Assembly (NCBI RefSeq): GCF_001679925.1
Contig: NZ_LYUZ01000013.1
Span: forward strand, 1-36,107
Source: Leisingera sp. JC1
Lineage (GTDB): Bacteria; Pseudomonadota; Alphaproteobacteria; Rhodobacterales; Rhodobacteraceae
Direction: 5' to 3'
Length of the DNA: 36,107 nucleotides
Shown here: in pieces, positions 16,967-25,720 of the stretch
Layout: each line of letters begins with the position of its first letter
How positions within the stretch are numbered: position 1 is the first letter of the stretch
Notes under the pieces: generated by a model
Database searches by the model: none
The model's input: only the letters and a program-made list of their open reading frames with translations
What the model was told of the DNA's origin: nothing
Program-made: the position numbers and the translations under genes

Positions 16967-18058
16967 TTATCCTTCCTCGGCCAGTTGCTCCACCAATGCC
17001 GCCAGACGTTCGGCGGCATCGGGGACTCCGGCGCTCAGTGCAGCGGTTGCCATCTGTGCGGCAGCCTGCGGGTTACTCAGAATCGCGCCCATATGCTCTG
17101 CCAGCACCGGGATATCAAGGGCGCTTTCCGGAATCATCACGGCGGCATTGGCGTCAACCAGCCCGCGGGCGTTTGCAGTCTGGTGGTCGCCTGCGGCGGC
17201 AGCAAAGGGGATCAGGATCGAGGGCCGCCCGATGATCGAGATATCCGCAACCGAGGACGCGCCCGAACGCGAAATCACCAGTTGCGCCTCCGACATGCGG
17301 GCGGGCACATCGGTGAAAAAGGTCTGCACATCGGCGTTAATGCCGCGCTCGGCATAAAAGGAGCTGACCCGCTGCAGGTCCTCCTCGCGCGCCTGATGCG
17401 ACACGCGCAGATGCCGGCGGATTGGCTCAGGCAATGCCGCCACTGCGGCGGGGACCACGTCGGACAGGATCCGAGCACCCTGGCTGCCGCCCATCACCAG
17501 CAGCGACATCGGGTAATCCCCCGGCGGAATATAGCCGGCACCGGCCCGCTCCTTCACAGCACTGCGCACCGGATTGCCCACATGCTCATGCGCGACACCC
17601 TCCGGCAGCGTGGTCGGCCAGGTGCCGCAGGCAATGCCCGCGACGCGGGTGGCAAAGATCTGATTGACGCGCCCCAGCACGCCGTTCTGCTCATGGATCA
17701 TGCGCGGCAGTTTCAGCAGCGTCGCCGCCCCCAGGGCCGGGATCGACGGATACCCGCCGAACCCGATCACCGCATCGGGGCGGTCGCTTCGCATCTGCAT
17801 CGCCATCGACAGGACCCCGCCGGCAATCTTCGGCGCCACCAGCGCCTTGGCCATCAGCCCGCCGCGGGCAAAGGTGGCAGAGGACACCTGCGAAATTTCA
17901 ACCGCGCTGGGGAAAGAAGCTGTGTAGCGCGCGCCGCGCGCATCCGTCGACAGCTTCACCCGCCAGCCGCGCGCCAGCATTAACTCTGCCAGCGCCTGTG
18001 CAGGAAACATATGGCCGCCGGTTCCCCCGGCAGCCATCAAGAGCATTTTCTGTGCCAT
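16967..18058 (-). CDS. murG: UDP-GlcNAc--lipid I GlcNAc transferase MurG
   Basis: Peripheral inner-membrane glycosyltransferase that converts lipid I to lipid II; 363 residues. The N-terminal Rossmann half has the glycine-rich [20 protein letters not shown] and [19 protein letters not shown] with the [12 protein letters not shown] segment. The C-terminal half has [19 protein letters not shown] and the UDP-GlcNAc site [51 protein letters not shown]. It lies 26 bp after the ftsW stop and 5 bp before the murC start. No anomaly seen. Confidence 0.98.
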   Translation of the reverse strand: MAQKMLLMAAGGTGGHMFPAQALAELMLARGWRVKLSTDARGARYTASFPSAVEISQVSSATFARGGLMAKALVAPKIAGGVLSMAMQMRSDRPDAVIGFGGYPSIPALGAATLLKLPRMIHEQNGVLGRVNQIFATRVAGIACGTWPTTLPEGVAHEHVGNPVRSAVKERAGAGYIPPGDYPMSLLVMGGSQGARILSDVVPAAVAALPEPIRRHLRVSHQAREEDLQRVSSFYAERGINADVQTFFTDVPARMSEAQLVISRSGASSVADISIIGRPSILIPFAAAAGDHQTANARGLVDANAAVMIPESALDIPVLAEHMGAILSNPQAAAQMATAALSAGVPDAAERLAALVEQLAEEG

Positions 18059-18084
18059 CGCAGCTGGTCTCTTTTCTTATCTCG

Positions 18085-19251
18085 TCAGCGGCCGCGGCCG
18101 TTCAGGTAATCGGCAATCCCGCCCTGCGGGCGCGTCCGGGTAAAGGCCAGGAGCATACCCACCGCGATCCCGGTGGCAATCAGCGAAGATCCGCCATAGC
18201 TGACAAACGGCAAAGTCATGCCTTTGGCGGGCAGCAGCCGCACCGCAACCCCCATGTTGATCATCGCCTGCACGCCGAACATGCACACCAGCCCGGTGCC
18301 TGCGAGGCGGATAAAGGTATCGCGCTCACGCATCAGGCGGAACAGCGACCGCACCACGATGGAGGCGTAAAGCGCAATCAGAACTGCCACCAGAACGAGT
18401 CCGTATTCCTCTGCCGCGACCGCCACGATGAAATCTGTATGGGCATCCGGCAGCGACCATTTCACCTGCCCCTCGCCGACGCCGACCCCGAACAGCCCGC
18501 CCTCGCGGATGGCGTTGGTGGCATAGCCCAGCTGGGTGGTAGGATCGACATCCGGGTTCAGGAAGCCGTCGATGCGGCGGGCGAAGTGTTCAGAGCTGTT
18601 ATAAGCAAAGATGCCGCCCATCACGACCACCGCGGCCATGAAAACAAGCAGCAGCATCGGCGCCCCGGCGACAAAATACATCACCCCCCAGCCGAACAGG
18701 ATCAGGCTTGCCTGGCCGAAATCCGGCTGCAGGACCAGCATCATCACCACCATCATGCACAGCGCGAACGACATCAGCGTGCCCGGCGGGCCGTTGATCT
18801 GCTGGCTGGCGGCAATCATCCAGGCGGCCACCACGATGAAACCGGGTTTCAGGAACTCCGACGGCTGCAGCGAGGCGAAGCCAAGCGAGTACCAGCGCAC
18901 CGCGCCCTTGCCGAAATCGGTGCCGAAGATCGGCAGGAACGCCAACGCCACAAAGGCGACCGCAAAGCCGACCACCGCCAGCCGCCGCACCAGTGTCGGC
19001 GACATCACCGAGGTGACCAGCATCGCCATCAGCGCCGTCAGGCCGAAAACCGCCTGCCGCTGCACATAGTGGAAATTGCCGAACCCGTTTCTTTCCGCCA
19101 GCGGCACCGAGGCGGCAAGCCCCAGCAGCAGCCCGATCACGAACAGCATCAGGATGCAGGACATCGTCCATTTATCCAGCGTCCGCCACCACTTGGGAAG
19201 AATCGGCTCACCAGCCTGCACGGGAACCGCGCCATAGACCATCTCAGTCAT
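18085..19251 (-). CDS. ftsW: Septal peptidoglycan glycosyltransferase FtsW (SEDS family)
   Basis: Polytopic SEDS transglycosylase that polymerises lipid II at the septum with FtsI. The start used (MTEMVYGAVPVQAGEPILPKWW) gives 388 residues; the frame is open upstream, but that part is low-complexity and not conserved. About ten membrane helices are seen, the first at MSCILMLFVIGLLLGLAASV. SEDS hallmarks include GKGAVRWYSLGFASLQPSEFLKPGF and a C-terminal LLPAKGMTLPFVSYGGSSLIATGIAVGMLLAFTR. It is the first gene of the second dcw block, divergent from the HI0933-type flavoprotein gene, with 235 bp between them for promoters. Confidence 0.97.
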   Translation of the reverse strand: MTEMVYGAVPVQAGEPILPKWWRTLDKWTMSCILMLFVIGLLLGLAASVPLAERNGFGNFHYVQRQAVFGLTALMAMLVTSVMSPTLVRRLAVVGFAVAFVALAFLPIFGTDFGKGAVRWYSLGFASLQPSEFLKPGFIVVAAWMIAASQQINGPPGTLMSFALCMMVVMMLVLQPDFGQASLILFGWGVMYFVAGAPMLLLVFMAAVVVMGGIFAYNSSEHFARRIDGFLNPDVDPTTQLGYATNAIREGGLFGVGVGEGQVKWSLPDAHTDFIVAVAAEEYGLVLVAVLIALYASIVVRSLFRLMRERDTFIRLAGTGLVCMFGVQAMINMGVAVRLLPAKGMTLPFVSYGGSSLIATGIAVGMLLAFTRTRPQGGIADYLNGRGR

Positions 19252-19486
19252 GGGAATACCGCCACTATATGCCTCGTTCCGCCCCATTTTTCGGGGTCTC
19301 ACAGAAACTGTAACGATTCGTGAGCCGCGGCGCCAGAAAAAGAACACAGTTCGGCAAGAATCCACCGCCCGCGCAGCGGCCCGTCTTGACAGGCAGGAAG
19401 CTGCCCGTCCGCCAGCGCCAATCCGCCGGGCCGCGGCTGGCGGCCCGCCCCTTGCGCCGCCGCCGGTTCCGTGGTGGATGCGCGCC
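19252..19486. promoter_or_regulatory. Divergent intergenic region between ftsW and the flavoprotein gene
   Basis: 235 bp that must carry both promoters. A loose inverted repeat CTCAC (19298-19302) / GTGAG (19320-19324) flanks a CTGTAACG segment about 50-70 bp upstream of ftsW. No clear promoter hexamers were recognised. Confidence 0.35.
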
Positions 19487-20668
19487 ATGCGGATAAACAC
19501 CCTGATTCTCGGCGCCGGCGCGGCTGGCATGATGTGCGCGCGCCATGCGGGCGGCAGCACTTTGGTGATCGACCACGCCAAGGCGCCGGGTGAAAAGATC
19601 CGCATTTCCGGCGGCGGCCGCTGCAACTTCACCAACATGTATGCAGAGGCGAAGAACTACCTCTCTGCCAACCCGCATTTCTGCAAGTCGGCGCTGGCGC
19701 GCTATACCCAGTGGGATTTCATCGAGCTGGTGGACCGCCACGGCATCGCCTGGCATGAGAAAACCCTGGGCCAGCTGTTCTGCGACGGCTCCGCCAAGCA
19801 GATCATCGCCATGCTGGTGGAGGAGATGCGGGAGGCCGGCGCGGACCTGTGGCTGCACACCTCTGTTGAGGCCGTGGAACAGACAGCGGACGGCTATACG
19901 GTGAAACTCCTGCGCGAGGGCAAGGCGCACACCGTCACCTGCCGCAATCTGGTGCTGGCCACCGGCGGCAAGTCGATCCCCAAGATGGGAGCGACAGGCC
20001 TCGCCTATGATCTCGCCCGCCAGTTCGGGCTGGAGGTTACCGAAACCCGCGCTGGCCTGGTGCCCTTCACCTTCCCCGACGGGCGTTTCCAGCCGCTGGC
20101 CGGTGTCTCCCTGCCCGCGCGTCTCAGCAATGCGCGCACTTCCTTTGACGAGGCGCTGCTGTTCACGCACCGCGGCCTCTCCGGCCCTTCCGTCCTGCAG
20201 CTCTCCTCCTACTGGCGCGAGGGAGAGGAGATCACCGTGAACCTGATCCCGGAAACTCCGCTCTATGACCTGTTGCGCGAACAGCGCCAGGCCGAGGGCC
20301 GCCGCGACCTGACCACCGAGCTGTCCCGCCACCTGCCGGGCAAACTGGTGGAGTTCCTAAAACCGCAACTGGAGCTCAAGGGCCGCCTCGCCGACCAATC
20401 CGACGCCGCGCTATCCGCCCTTTGCGAGGCGCTGCAAAGCTGGCGCCTGCTGCCCGCGGGCACCGAGGGCTACCGCACCGCCGAAGTCACCTTGGGCGGC
20501 ATCTGCACCGATGGCCTGTCCTCCAAGACCATGGAAGCCAAAGCCGCCCCCGGCCTTTATGTGATCGGCGAAGCAGTGGATGTGACCGGCTGGCTCGGCG
20601 GCTACAATTTCCAATGGGCCTGGGCGTCGGGCCATGCCGCAGGCACCGCCATCGCCGCCAAGGCGTAG
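19487..20668 (+). CDS. HI0933/YhiN family FAD-dependent oxidoreductase
   Basis: Flavoprotein of 393 residues; cytoplasmic. The N-terminal Rossmann motif INTLILGAGAAGMMCARHAG is followed by the family hallmark GEKIRISGGGRCNFTN (the K-SGGGRCN-TN stretch next to the FAD). A second dinucleotide segment is LVLATGGKSIPKMGATGLAYDLARQFG. The C-terminus GLYVIGEAVDVTGWLGGYNFQWAWASGHAAG closes the FAD site. The physiological substrate of this family is not established. An ATG at 19478 would add three residues and is closer to the GGTGG ribosome site; 19487 gives the usual N-terminus. It is divergent from ftsW. It belongs to the accessory block that interrupts the dcw cluster. Confidence 0.9.
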   Translation: MRINTLILGAGAAGMMCARHAGGSTLVIDHAKAPGEKIRISGGGRCNFTNMYAEAKNYLSANPHFCKSALARYTQWDFIELVDRHGIAWHEKTLGQLFCDGSAKQIIAMLVEEMREAGADLWLHTSVEAVEQTADGYTVKLLREGKAHTVTCRNLVLATGGKSIPKMGATGLAYDLARQFGLEVTETRAGLVPFTFPDGRFQPLAGVSLPARLSNARTSFDEALLFTHRGLSGPSVLQLSSYWREGEEITVNLIPETPLYDLLREQRQAEGRRDLTTELSRHLPGKLVEFLKPQLELKGRLADQSDAALSALCEALQSWRLLPAGTEGYRTAEVTLGGICTDGLSSKTMEAKAAPGLYVIGEAVDVTGWLGGYNFQWAWASGHAAGTAIAAKA

Positions 20669-20674
20669 CGCATC

Positions 20675-20717
20675 TTTACAATTCGGCGCGCTCCGGTTAT
20701 TTGGTTATCATGATAAC
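20675..20717 (+). promoter_or_regulatory. Putative promoter and MarR-type operator of the ABM-marR operon
   Basis: A perfect 14-bp palindrome GTTATCATGATAAC lies at 20704-20717, 17 bp upstream of the ABM gene start. A TTTACA at 20675-20680 with TATTTG 17 bp later (20698-20703) could be the -35/-10 pair, although the -10 match is weak. The palindrome would then cover the transcription start. A MarR regulator is encoded by the second gene, so autorepression through this site is the simple reading. Confidence 0.6.
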
Positions 20718-20733
20718 ATAATTGGAGTTTCCC

Positions 20734-21027
20734 ATGACAAAACCTTTTCAACTGATTGCCAAAATCACCCCGAAACCGGAGTACATGGAGGACGTTCGCC
20801 AAAACATCCTCGGCATTCTCGACCGGACGCGCGCCGAGCCGGGCTGCCTGAAATTCAAGCTGCTCCAAGGCCGCGACGGCAGCTGTTTCTACCTGGATGA
20901 GGAATGGGCCAGCGACGAAGCGCTGGCGGAGCACTATGCCGCGCCGTATATCGCCCCCGTCTTTGCCAAATACGAGGACTGGCTGGCAGCACCGGTAGAG
21001 ATCCACAAGATGACACCGCTGGCCTGA
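20734..21027 (+). CDS. ABM-domain (putative quinol) monooxygenase
   Basis: 97-residue protein of the antibiotic biosynthesis monooxygenase fold, YgiN-like. The pattern is typical: FQLIAKITPKPEYMEDVRQNILGILDRTRAEPGCLKFKLLQGRDGSCFYLDEEWASDEALAEHYAAPYIAPVFAKYEDWLAAPVEIHKMTPL. The family includes quinol monooxygenases and heme-degrading enzymes; the substrate here is not known. The ATG at 20734 has GGAG seven bases upstream, which decides it over a TTG at 20722. It is followed 5 bp later by a MarR regulator, and the two form an operon behind a palindromic operator. This suggests induction by a small phenolic, quinone or electrophile ligand (inference from MarR family behaviour). Confidence 0.85.
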   Translation: MTKPFQLIAKITPKPEYMEDVRQNILGILDRTRAEPGCLKFKLLQGRDGSCFYLDEEWASDEALAEHYAAPYIAPVFAKYEDWLAAPVEIHKMTPLA

Positions 21028-21032
21028 CCGCG

Positions 21033-21467
21033 ATGTTCTTCCTCAAGGAACTTCCCTCCCGGCAGATGGTTGAGACCTACGCCGCGCCTTACGGCGCCAA
21101 TCCGGCGCATGTTATCGGGGCCCTTCGGATGATGCGCAGCGCCAGCCTCCTGATCCGCAAGATTGAGGCTTACTTTGCAGCGCACGGCCTGTCGCAGCTG
21201 CGGTTTCTGGTCCTGATTGTGATCGACAGGGAACCGGAGCGCAGATCACTGACCCCGAATGAGATTGCCCTGCGTATCGATGTGTCCAAACCGGTCATGA
21301 CGCGCACCCTGCAATCCCTTCAAAAGGACGCGCTGATCACCATTCTGGCCAGCCCGTCCGACAAGCGTTCAAAGGAGGTCTCGCTTACCCCGCAGGGCCT
21401 GCAGCGCCTGCAAGACACCCTTCCAGGATACTACAAAATTTTGTCTGAGGAGATGGAGAACAATTAG
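21033..21467 (+). CDS. MarR family transcriptional regulator
   Basis: 144-residue winged-helix repressor. The N-terminal helices (HVIGALRMMRSASLLIRKIEAYFAAHGLSQLRFLVLIVI) supply dimerisation. The DNA-binding part is LTPNEIALRIDVSKPVMTRTLQSLQKDALITILASPSDKRSKEVSLTPQGLQRL, with the DKR wing typical of MarR. The ATG 5 bp after the ABM stop was chosen; the frame is open further upstream, but only inside the ABM gene. No good ribosome site is seen, consistent with translational coupling. It probably represses its own operon through the palindrome at 20704-20717. It is convergent with the LysR gene downstream. Confidence 0.88.
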   Translation: MFFLKELPSRQMVETYAAPYGANPAHVIGALRMMRSASLLIRKIEAYFAAHGLSQLRFLVLIVIDREPERRSLTPNEIALRIDVSKPVMTRTLQSLQKDALITILASPSDKRSKEVSLTPQGLQRLQDTLPGYYKILSEEMENN

Positions 21468-21545
21468 CCGAGGCAGACGCGGCCAGTCCGCACAGGCTGG
21501 CTGCCCCCGCGCCAGTTGAAGCCCTCCGCCCTCGCCCGCCGGACT

Positions 21546-22439
21546 TTACCCGGCCAGTTCCGCCACCTCCGCCAGCAGCCAGCTGCGGAAGGCGGCTATG
21601 GCCGGCGCGTCGCGGCGCGCCTCCGGGTAGACCAGCCAGACCGAGATATCATCCTCCGTCACCAGATCGAACGGCTGCACCAGCGCGCCGCTGGCAATCA
21701 GGCCGCGGGCATAGGCTGGTGTCAGCAGGCAGGCGCCTTGTCCAGCCAGCGCCGCCTGCACCTCCAGCATCTGGGTGCCAAGGCTGTGCTGCTCCGCCGG
21801 TTTTGGCGGCTCCACGCCGGCAGCCCGGAACCACAGGGCCCAGGCCGGGTCGCCCGCATCCACCCGCGGCACCCGCAGCAGGTCGGCCGGTTCCCTGATG
21901 GGGCCGTAAGCCTCCATCAGCGCCGGTGTCAGCAGCGGCGTGTAGCTGCCGCGGATCAGCAGGTCCGCCGCCAGCCCCGGCCAGCTGCCGCGCCCGGCCC
22001 GGATCGCCACGGTGGCCTCCCCCGCCAGCAGATCCGCCACCCGCGGGTTGACATCGACCCGGGTGGTGATGCCCGGATGCGCGACCTGAAACTGCCCCAG
22101 CCGGGGCGCCAGGATGAAGGCCGCAAAACTGGTGAGGGTGCTGATCACCAGTTCCTCGCCACCGCCGCGCAGGTCCGCCCAGCCTTGGCGCAGCAGATCC
22201 AGCGCCTCGGCAGCATGCCGCTGCAACAGCTTGCCCGCGGCCGTGGGCTCCACCCCGCGCGGCAGCCGTTTGAACAGGGGCTGCCCGGCCCGGTCCTCCA
22301 GCAGCTTGATCTGATAGCTGACGGCGGCCTGCGTCATCGCAAGCTCCTCCGCCGCGCGGCTGAAACTGCCCAGCCGGGCCGCGGCCTCAAAGACGCGCAC
22401 CGCCTGCAGCGGCGGCAAGGGGTTTATAGAGCGATCCAT
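21546..22439 (-). CDS. LysR family transcriptional regulator (GcvA-like)
   Basis: 297-residue LysR-type regulator. The N-terminal winged helix-turn-helix is LPPLQAVRVFEAAARLGSFSRAAEELAMTQAAVSYQIKLLEDRAGQPLFKRLPRGVEPTAAGKLL, which is closest to the GcvA/AmpR subgroup. The effector domain starts near residue 95 (ELVISTLTSFAAFILAPRLGQF). It is divergent from a DUF1127 gene, with 92 bp between the starts. That gap carries ACCAA-N16-TTGGT, a plausible LysR binding dyad, so the DUF1127 gene is its likely target. The ligand is unknown. Confidence 0.92.
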   Translation of the reverse strand: MDRSINPLPPLQAVRVFEAAARLGSFSRAAEELAMTQAAVSYQIKLLEDRAGQPLFKRLPRGVEPTAAGKLLQRHAAEALDLLRQGWADLRGGGEELVISTLTSFAAFILAPRLGQFQVAHPGITTRVDVNPRVADLLAGEATVAIRAGRGSWPGLAADLLIRGSYTPLLTPALMEAYGPIREPADLLRVPRVDAGDPAWALWFRAAGVEPPKPAEQHSLGTQMLEVQAALAGQGACLLTPAYARGLIASGALVQPFDLVTEDDISVWLVYPEARRDAPAIAAFRSWLLAEVAELAG

Positions 22440-22453
22440 AAACAGAGCTTATA

Positions 22454-22479
22454 CCAAGACTACTGAGATTCAATTGGTC
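22454..22479. promoter_or_regulatory. Candidate LysR operator (ACCAA-N16-TTGGT)
   Basis: Inverted arms ACCAA at 22454-22458 and TTGGT at 22475-22479 lie in the divergent gap between the LysR gene (start 22439) and the DUF1127 gene (start 22532). Position and dyad form fit LysR practice, but five-base arms can arise by chance. Confidence 0.35.
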
Positions 22480-22531
22480 ATTGACGCGGCAAACGCCCAC
22501 ATCTTGTTCACACAGAACAAGGATCACCCCC

Positions 22532-22696
22532 ATGACTGAAATGCTTTCGCAGATGAACCTCTGGCACGCTATCAACGGAATTTTTACCTCTCCCCACCGC
22601 CGGGGCGATCGGGTCAGCCAAGCCGCCAGTCAGCAGCTGGCCCGCAGGCGGCTGAGCCACCTGCCAGAGCACCTGCTGCGGGACATCGGCCTGTGA
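22532..22696 (+). CDS. DUF1127 small protein
   Basis: 54-residue protein ending LARRRLSHLPEHLLRDIGL, the standard DUF1127 C-terminal motif with its Arg-rich run. Proteins of this family in alphaproteobacteria are small and basic, and several have been tied to RNA turnover, phosphate or stress responses. No specific role is claimed here. The ATG at 22532 has AAGGA nine bases upstream; an in-frame ATG at 22481 adds residues without family resemblance. It is divergent from the LysR gene and followed by a GC-rich hairpin. Confidence 0.8.
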   Translation: MTEMLSQMNLWHAINGIFTSPHRRGDRVSQAASQQLARRRLSHLPEHLLRDIGL

Positions 22697-22726
22697 GCCG
22701 GCTTGTGAGAAAGGCTCAGGAAATCA

Positions 22727-22748
22727 GCCGGGGCATCCTGCCCCCGGC
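22727..22748. terminator. Possible bidirectional terminator between DUF1127 and thiamine-binding genes
   Basis: Stem GCCGGGG (22727-22733) / CCCCGGC (22742-22748) with an 8-nt loop, placed between two converging genes. There is only a short T-rich stretch on the minus side (complement of 22720-22724), so efficiency is uncertain. Confidence 0.4.
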
Positions 22749-22756
22749 CGCTTCGC

Positions 22757-23098
22757 TCATTCCCCGATGAACACCTTGTTGTTCGGCGTCACGCCGCGGG
22801 TATAGGTGCAGAAGGTATCATGCGCCTCAGGCGTGGTGGTGTGGATCTTGATATTGGTGATCACCTCCACCGCGCCGAACTCCAGGCAGGCTTTCTCTGC
22901 CTGTTTGACGACCTCCAGCAGGTGATCCAGCTCCCCCTTCATGGTGGTTTCCATCGCCCCCACCTGAAACGGCACGCCCGCGGATTTCACCTCCGCAATC
23001 GCCGCGTCCACCGCCTCGAAGTTGTTGCCTTCGCGCAGGCGCGGAATGACCTGAAAGGCCAGCATAACGGTGTTTCCTGTTGCAGTGCCTGCAGTCAT
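22757..23098 (-). CDS. MTH1187 family thiamine-binding protein (formerly DUF77)
   Basis: 113-residue protein of the MTH1187/YkoF-like thiamine-binding family. It shows the ferredoxin-like repeat MLAFQVIPRLREGNNFEAVDAAIAEVKSAGVPFQVGAMETTMKGELDHLLEVVKQAEKACLEFGAVEVITNIKIHTTT, including the conserved G..ETT..GE segment. Ligand binding is inferred from family membership. The ATG has GGAGG eight bases upstream. It starts 19 bp after the murD stop on the same strand, so it is probably the last gene of the murD transcript. Its place in the wall cluster has no obvious biochemical reason. Confidence 0.82.
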   Translation of the reverse strand: MTAGTATGNTVMLAFQVIPRLREGNNFEAVDAAIAEVKSAGVPFQVGAMETTMKGELDHLLEVVKQAEKACLEFGAVEVITNIKIHTTTPEAHDTFCTYTRGVTPNNKVFIGE

Positions 23099-23117
23099 GC
23101 CTGTCTCCTCCTGCGGC

Positions 23118-24515
23118 TTAGCCCAGCCGTTTCTTCACCTCGGCCACGAAATCATCGCCGCGCTGCTCGAAGTTGTCGTACTGGTCAAAGCTTGCGGCGG
23201 CGGGTGCCAGCAGCACCGTGTCACCGGCCTCAGCCTCCGCCATGGCGCGCTGCACCGCTGCGGCCATGGTGGTGCAGACCTCGGCCTCCACGTCCAGCTG
23301 CAGCGCGAACCCTGCCGCCTCGCGGCCGATCACATAGGCCTTTTGCACATTGCCGGTCTGACCCTTCAGCGCATCCAGCCCGCCGTCCTTTTCCAACCCG
23401 CCGCAAATCCAGCGGATGTTCTTGAAGGCGCTCAGCGCCTTTACCGCGCTGTCCAGGTTGGTGGCCTTGCTGTCATTCACATAGCGCACGCCATCTGCCT
23501 CGGCGATGGTCTGGCTGCGGTGCGGCAGGCCGGGGAAGCTGGCCATCGCCTCGCCGATCAGCCGCGGTGCCAGCCCCAGGGTGCGCGCCGCCGCATAGGC
23601 CGCGCAGGCGTTCTGGTGGTTATGCGCGCCCGGCAGGCCCATCATCTCCCGCAGGTCGATCGAGGCCGCCTGCCGCCCCTTGCGGTACTCGCTCAGGAAG
23701 CCCTTTTTTGCGAAGACCTGCCAACCCGGTCCGGTCAGCTTGCGCGCGGCGGACACCCGGATCACCCGGTCGTCCCCCAGCCCCTCTGACAGCTGGCCCG
23801 CCAGGAACAGCCCCTCATCCTCGTCGATGCCAATGACAGCCCGGTCCGGCCCGCCCTCGGCGAACAGGCGGCGCTTGGCCGCGAAATAGCCGCCGATGCC
23901 GCCGTGCCGGTCCAGATGGTCGGGAGACAGGTTGGTGAACACCGCCACATCCGGGGTCAGCGCGCGCGCCAGCTCGGTCTGATAGCTCGACAGCTCCAGC
24001 ACCACCACGCCGCCCTCGCCGGGCGGGTCTATGTCCAGCACGCCGCGGCCGATATTGCCCGCCAGCTGGCTGTCGCGGCCGGCCTCCTGCAGGATATGAT
24101 GCAAGAGCGCCACTGTGGTCGATTTGCCGTTGGAGCCAGTGACCGCCACCACCCGCGGCGGCTGGTCGTACATCTGCCATTCGGCATCGGCGAAGGAGCG
24201 GAAAAACAGCCCGATGTCATTGTCCACCGGCACCCCGGCCTCGATCGCGGCGCGGATCACCGGGTTCGGCTTGGGATAGAGATGCGGAATGCCGGGCGAG
24301 GTGATCAGTGCCGCCACATCGTCAAAGGCACCGGCTTTATGCAGGTCGCGGCAGGTGAAGCCCTCGGCCTCCGCGCCCCCCCGCGCGGCCGGGTTGTCGT
24401 CCCAGCACAGCGCCTCAGCGCCGCCTGCGCGCAGGGCCCGTGCCGTCGCCAGGCCCGAGCGCCCCAGACCCAGCACAGCGACCTTGGCGCCTTCATAACC
24501 TTTGACCGGGATCAT
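23118..24515 (-). CDS. murD: UDP-N-acetylmuramoyl-L-alanine--D-glutamate ligase MurD
   Basis: Cytoplasmic Mur ligase adding D-Glu; 465 residues. Features: N-terminal [22 protein letters not shown], the ATP loop [84 protein letters not shown] and the C-terminal [35 protein letters not shown]. The ATG has GGAGG eight bases upstream. It is separated from mraY by about 1.6 kb holding glsA on the opposite strand. It therefore needs its own promoter, most likely in the 124-bp gap shared with glsA. Confidence 0.98.
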   Translation of the reverse strand: MIPVKGYEGAKVAVLGLGRSGLATARALRAGGAEALCWDDNPAARGGAEAEGFTCRDLHKAGAFDDVAALITSPGIPHLYPKPNPVIRAAIEAGVPVDNDIGLFFRSFADAEWQMYDQPPRVVAVTGSNGKSTTVALLHHILQEAGRDSQLAGNIGRGVLDIDPPGEGGVVVLELSSYQTELARALTPDVAVFTNLSPDHLDRHGGIGGYFAAKRRLFAEGGPDRAVIGIDEDEGLFLAGQLSEGLGDDRVIRVSAARKLTGPGWQVFAKKGFLSEYRKGRQAASIDLREMMGLPGAHNHQNACAAYAAARTLGLAPRLIGEAMASFPGLPHRSQTIAEADGVRYVNDSKATNLDSAVKALSAFKNIRWICGGLEKDGGLDALKGQTGNVQKAYVIGREAAGFALQLDVEAEVCTTMAAAVQRAMAEAEAGDTVLLAPAAASFDQYDNFEQRGDDFVAEVKKRLG

Positions 24516-24586
24516 CCTCTGCCCTCCCTTAGACCTGCTGGCAGAACCGCTAACCGATCCCGCCGGCCTTTGCCAGAGCCGTCAGA

Positions 24587-24615
24587 TTGACAAGCCCCGG
24601 CCCTTGCCCGAGATT
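24587..24615 (+). promoter_or_regulatory. Possible glsA promoter
   Basis: Perfect -35 TTGACA at 24587-24592, with GAGATT 17 bp downstream at 24610-24615 as a poor -10. It is located 25-53 bp before the glsA ATG in the murD-glsA divergent gap. Only the -35 is convincing. Confidence 0.35.
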
Positions 24616-24639
24616 CCGCGCAAATCAGGAAGGAAGGAT

Positions 24640-25560
24640 ATGCGCGTGGCCACGGACTTACAGGCTTTGCTCGACCGGATCAGTGCTGAGATGCAAGGCC
24701 GCACCGACCGCGGCGCCGTGGCGAGCTACATCCCGGAACTGGGGCAGATTGATCCCAACCAGTTCGCCATCGCAGTGGCCACTGCCGATGGCAGCCTGTT
24801 CCACGCGGGCGATGCGCTGACCCGGTTTTCCGCGCAGAGCATCACCAAGGTGTTCACCCTGGCCATCGCGCTTGGCCGCGCCGGCGACCAGCTGTGGCAG
24901 CGGGTGGGGCGCGAGCCCTCGGGCACCGCGTTCAACTCCATTGTCCAGTTGGAGCATGAGCGCGGCCGCCCCCGCAATCCCTTCGTCAATGCAGGCGCCA
25001 TCGTCACCACGGATGAGCTGCTGGCCGGCCGCGCCCCCAAGGAGGCGCTGGCGGAAATCCTCGCCTTCATCCGCGCCGCGGCAGGGGATGAGGACATCCA
25101 CATCAACAAGGCCGTGGCCAGCTCGGAGACCCGCCACGGGCACCGTAACTTTGCCCACGCCAATTTCCTCGCCTCCTTCGGCAACCTCAAGAACCCGCCG
25201 GAGAAAACGCTCGGCACCTATTTCCACCAATGCGCCACCGAACTGACCACGGTGCAGCTGGCCAAGGCGGGCCGCTTCCTGATCGGCGGCGGCGCCAAGC
25301 CTGCCCTGGTGTCGCAGGACCGGGTGCGGCGGCTGAATGCGCTGATGCTGACTTGCGGCCATTACGACGGGTCGGGCGAATTCGCCTACCGCGTCGGCCT
25401 GCCCGCCAAAAGCGGCGTCGGCGGCGGCATCCTGGCGATAGTGCCGGGCAAGGCCAGCATCGCGGTCTGGTCGCCGGGGCTGGATCACAACGGCAATTCC
25501 AAGCTGGGCACAGAAGCGATGGAGGTTTTGGCGCGCGAGATGGACTGGTCGGTGTTCTGA
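24640..25560 (+). CDS. glsA: Glutaminase (serine-dependent beta-lactamase fold)
   Basis: Hydrolyses glutamine to glutamate and ammonia; 306 residues, the bacterial glutaminase length. The SxxK catalytic pair is in [12 protein letters not shown] (Ser67, Lys70). [51 protein letters not shown] and [18 protein letters not shown] are all family hallmarks. The ATG at 24640 has AGGA five bases upstream and gives the normal N-terminus; the longer frame is rejected. It lies on the plus strand between mraY and murD, convergent with mraY and divergent from murD, so it interrupts the dcw run. It may supply glutamate for nearby wall synthesis, but that is speculation. Confidence 0.95.
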   Translation: MRVATDLQALLDRISAEMQGRTDRGAVASYIPELGQIDPNQFAIAVATADGSLFHAGDALTRFSAQSITKVFTLAIALGRAGDQLWQRVGREPSGTAFNSIVQLEHERGRPRNPFVNAGAIVTTDELLAGRAPKEALAEILAFIRAAAGDEDIHINKAVASSETRHGHRNFAHANFLASFGNLKNPPEKTLGTYFHQCATELTTVQLAKAGRFLIGGGAKPALVSQDRVRRLNALMLTCGHYDGSGEFAYRVGLPAKSGVGGGILAIVPGKASIAVWSPGLDHNGNSKLGTEAMEVLAREMDWSVF

Positions 25561-25720
25561 AAACCGGTGCACCGCACCTCTGGCACGGCATCTCTGGAGC
25601 GGCGGCGGGAGTGCGCCAACAACGTCCTTGATACCTACCTTCTTTGACCCGGTCTAAGTCCACAGCAGGCTCGGACGCAATCAAACCTCTTAGAATTGAA
25701 AGCCTCATGTTCTCTACTTA

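Noticed and set aside
15483-17357. 624-codon plus-strand open frame opposite murC and murG
   Set aside because: Antisense shadow of two conserved genes; composition is that of complementary GC-rich coding DNA.
19252-19638. Long N-terminal extension of ftsW
   Set aside because: Sequence is low-complexity, overlaps the divergent flavoprotein gene, and FtsW homologues begin at the later ATG.
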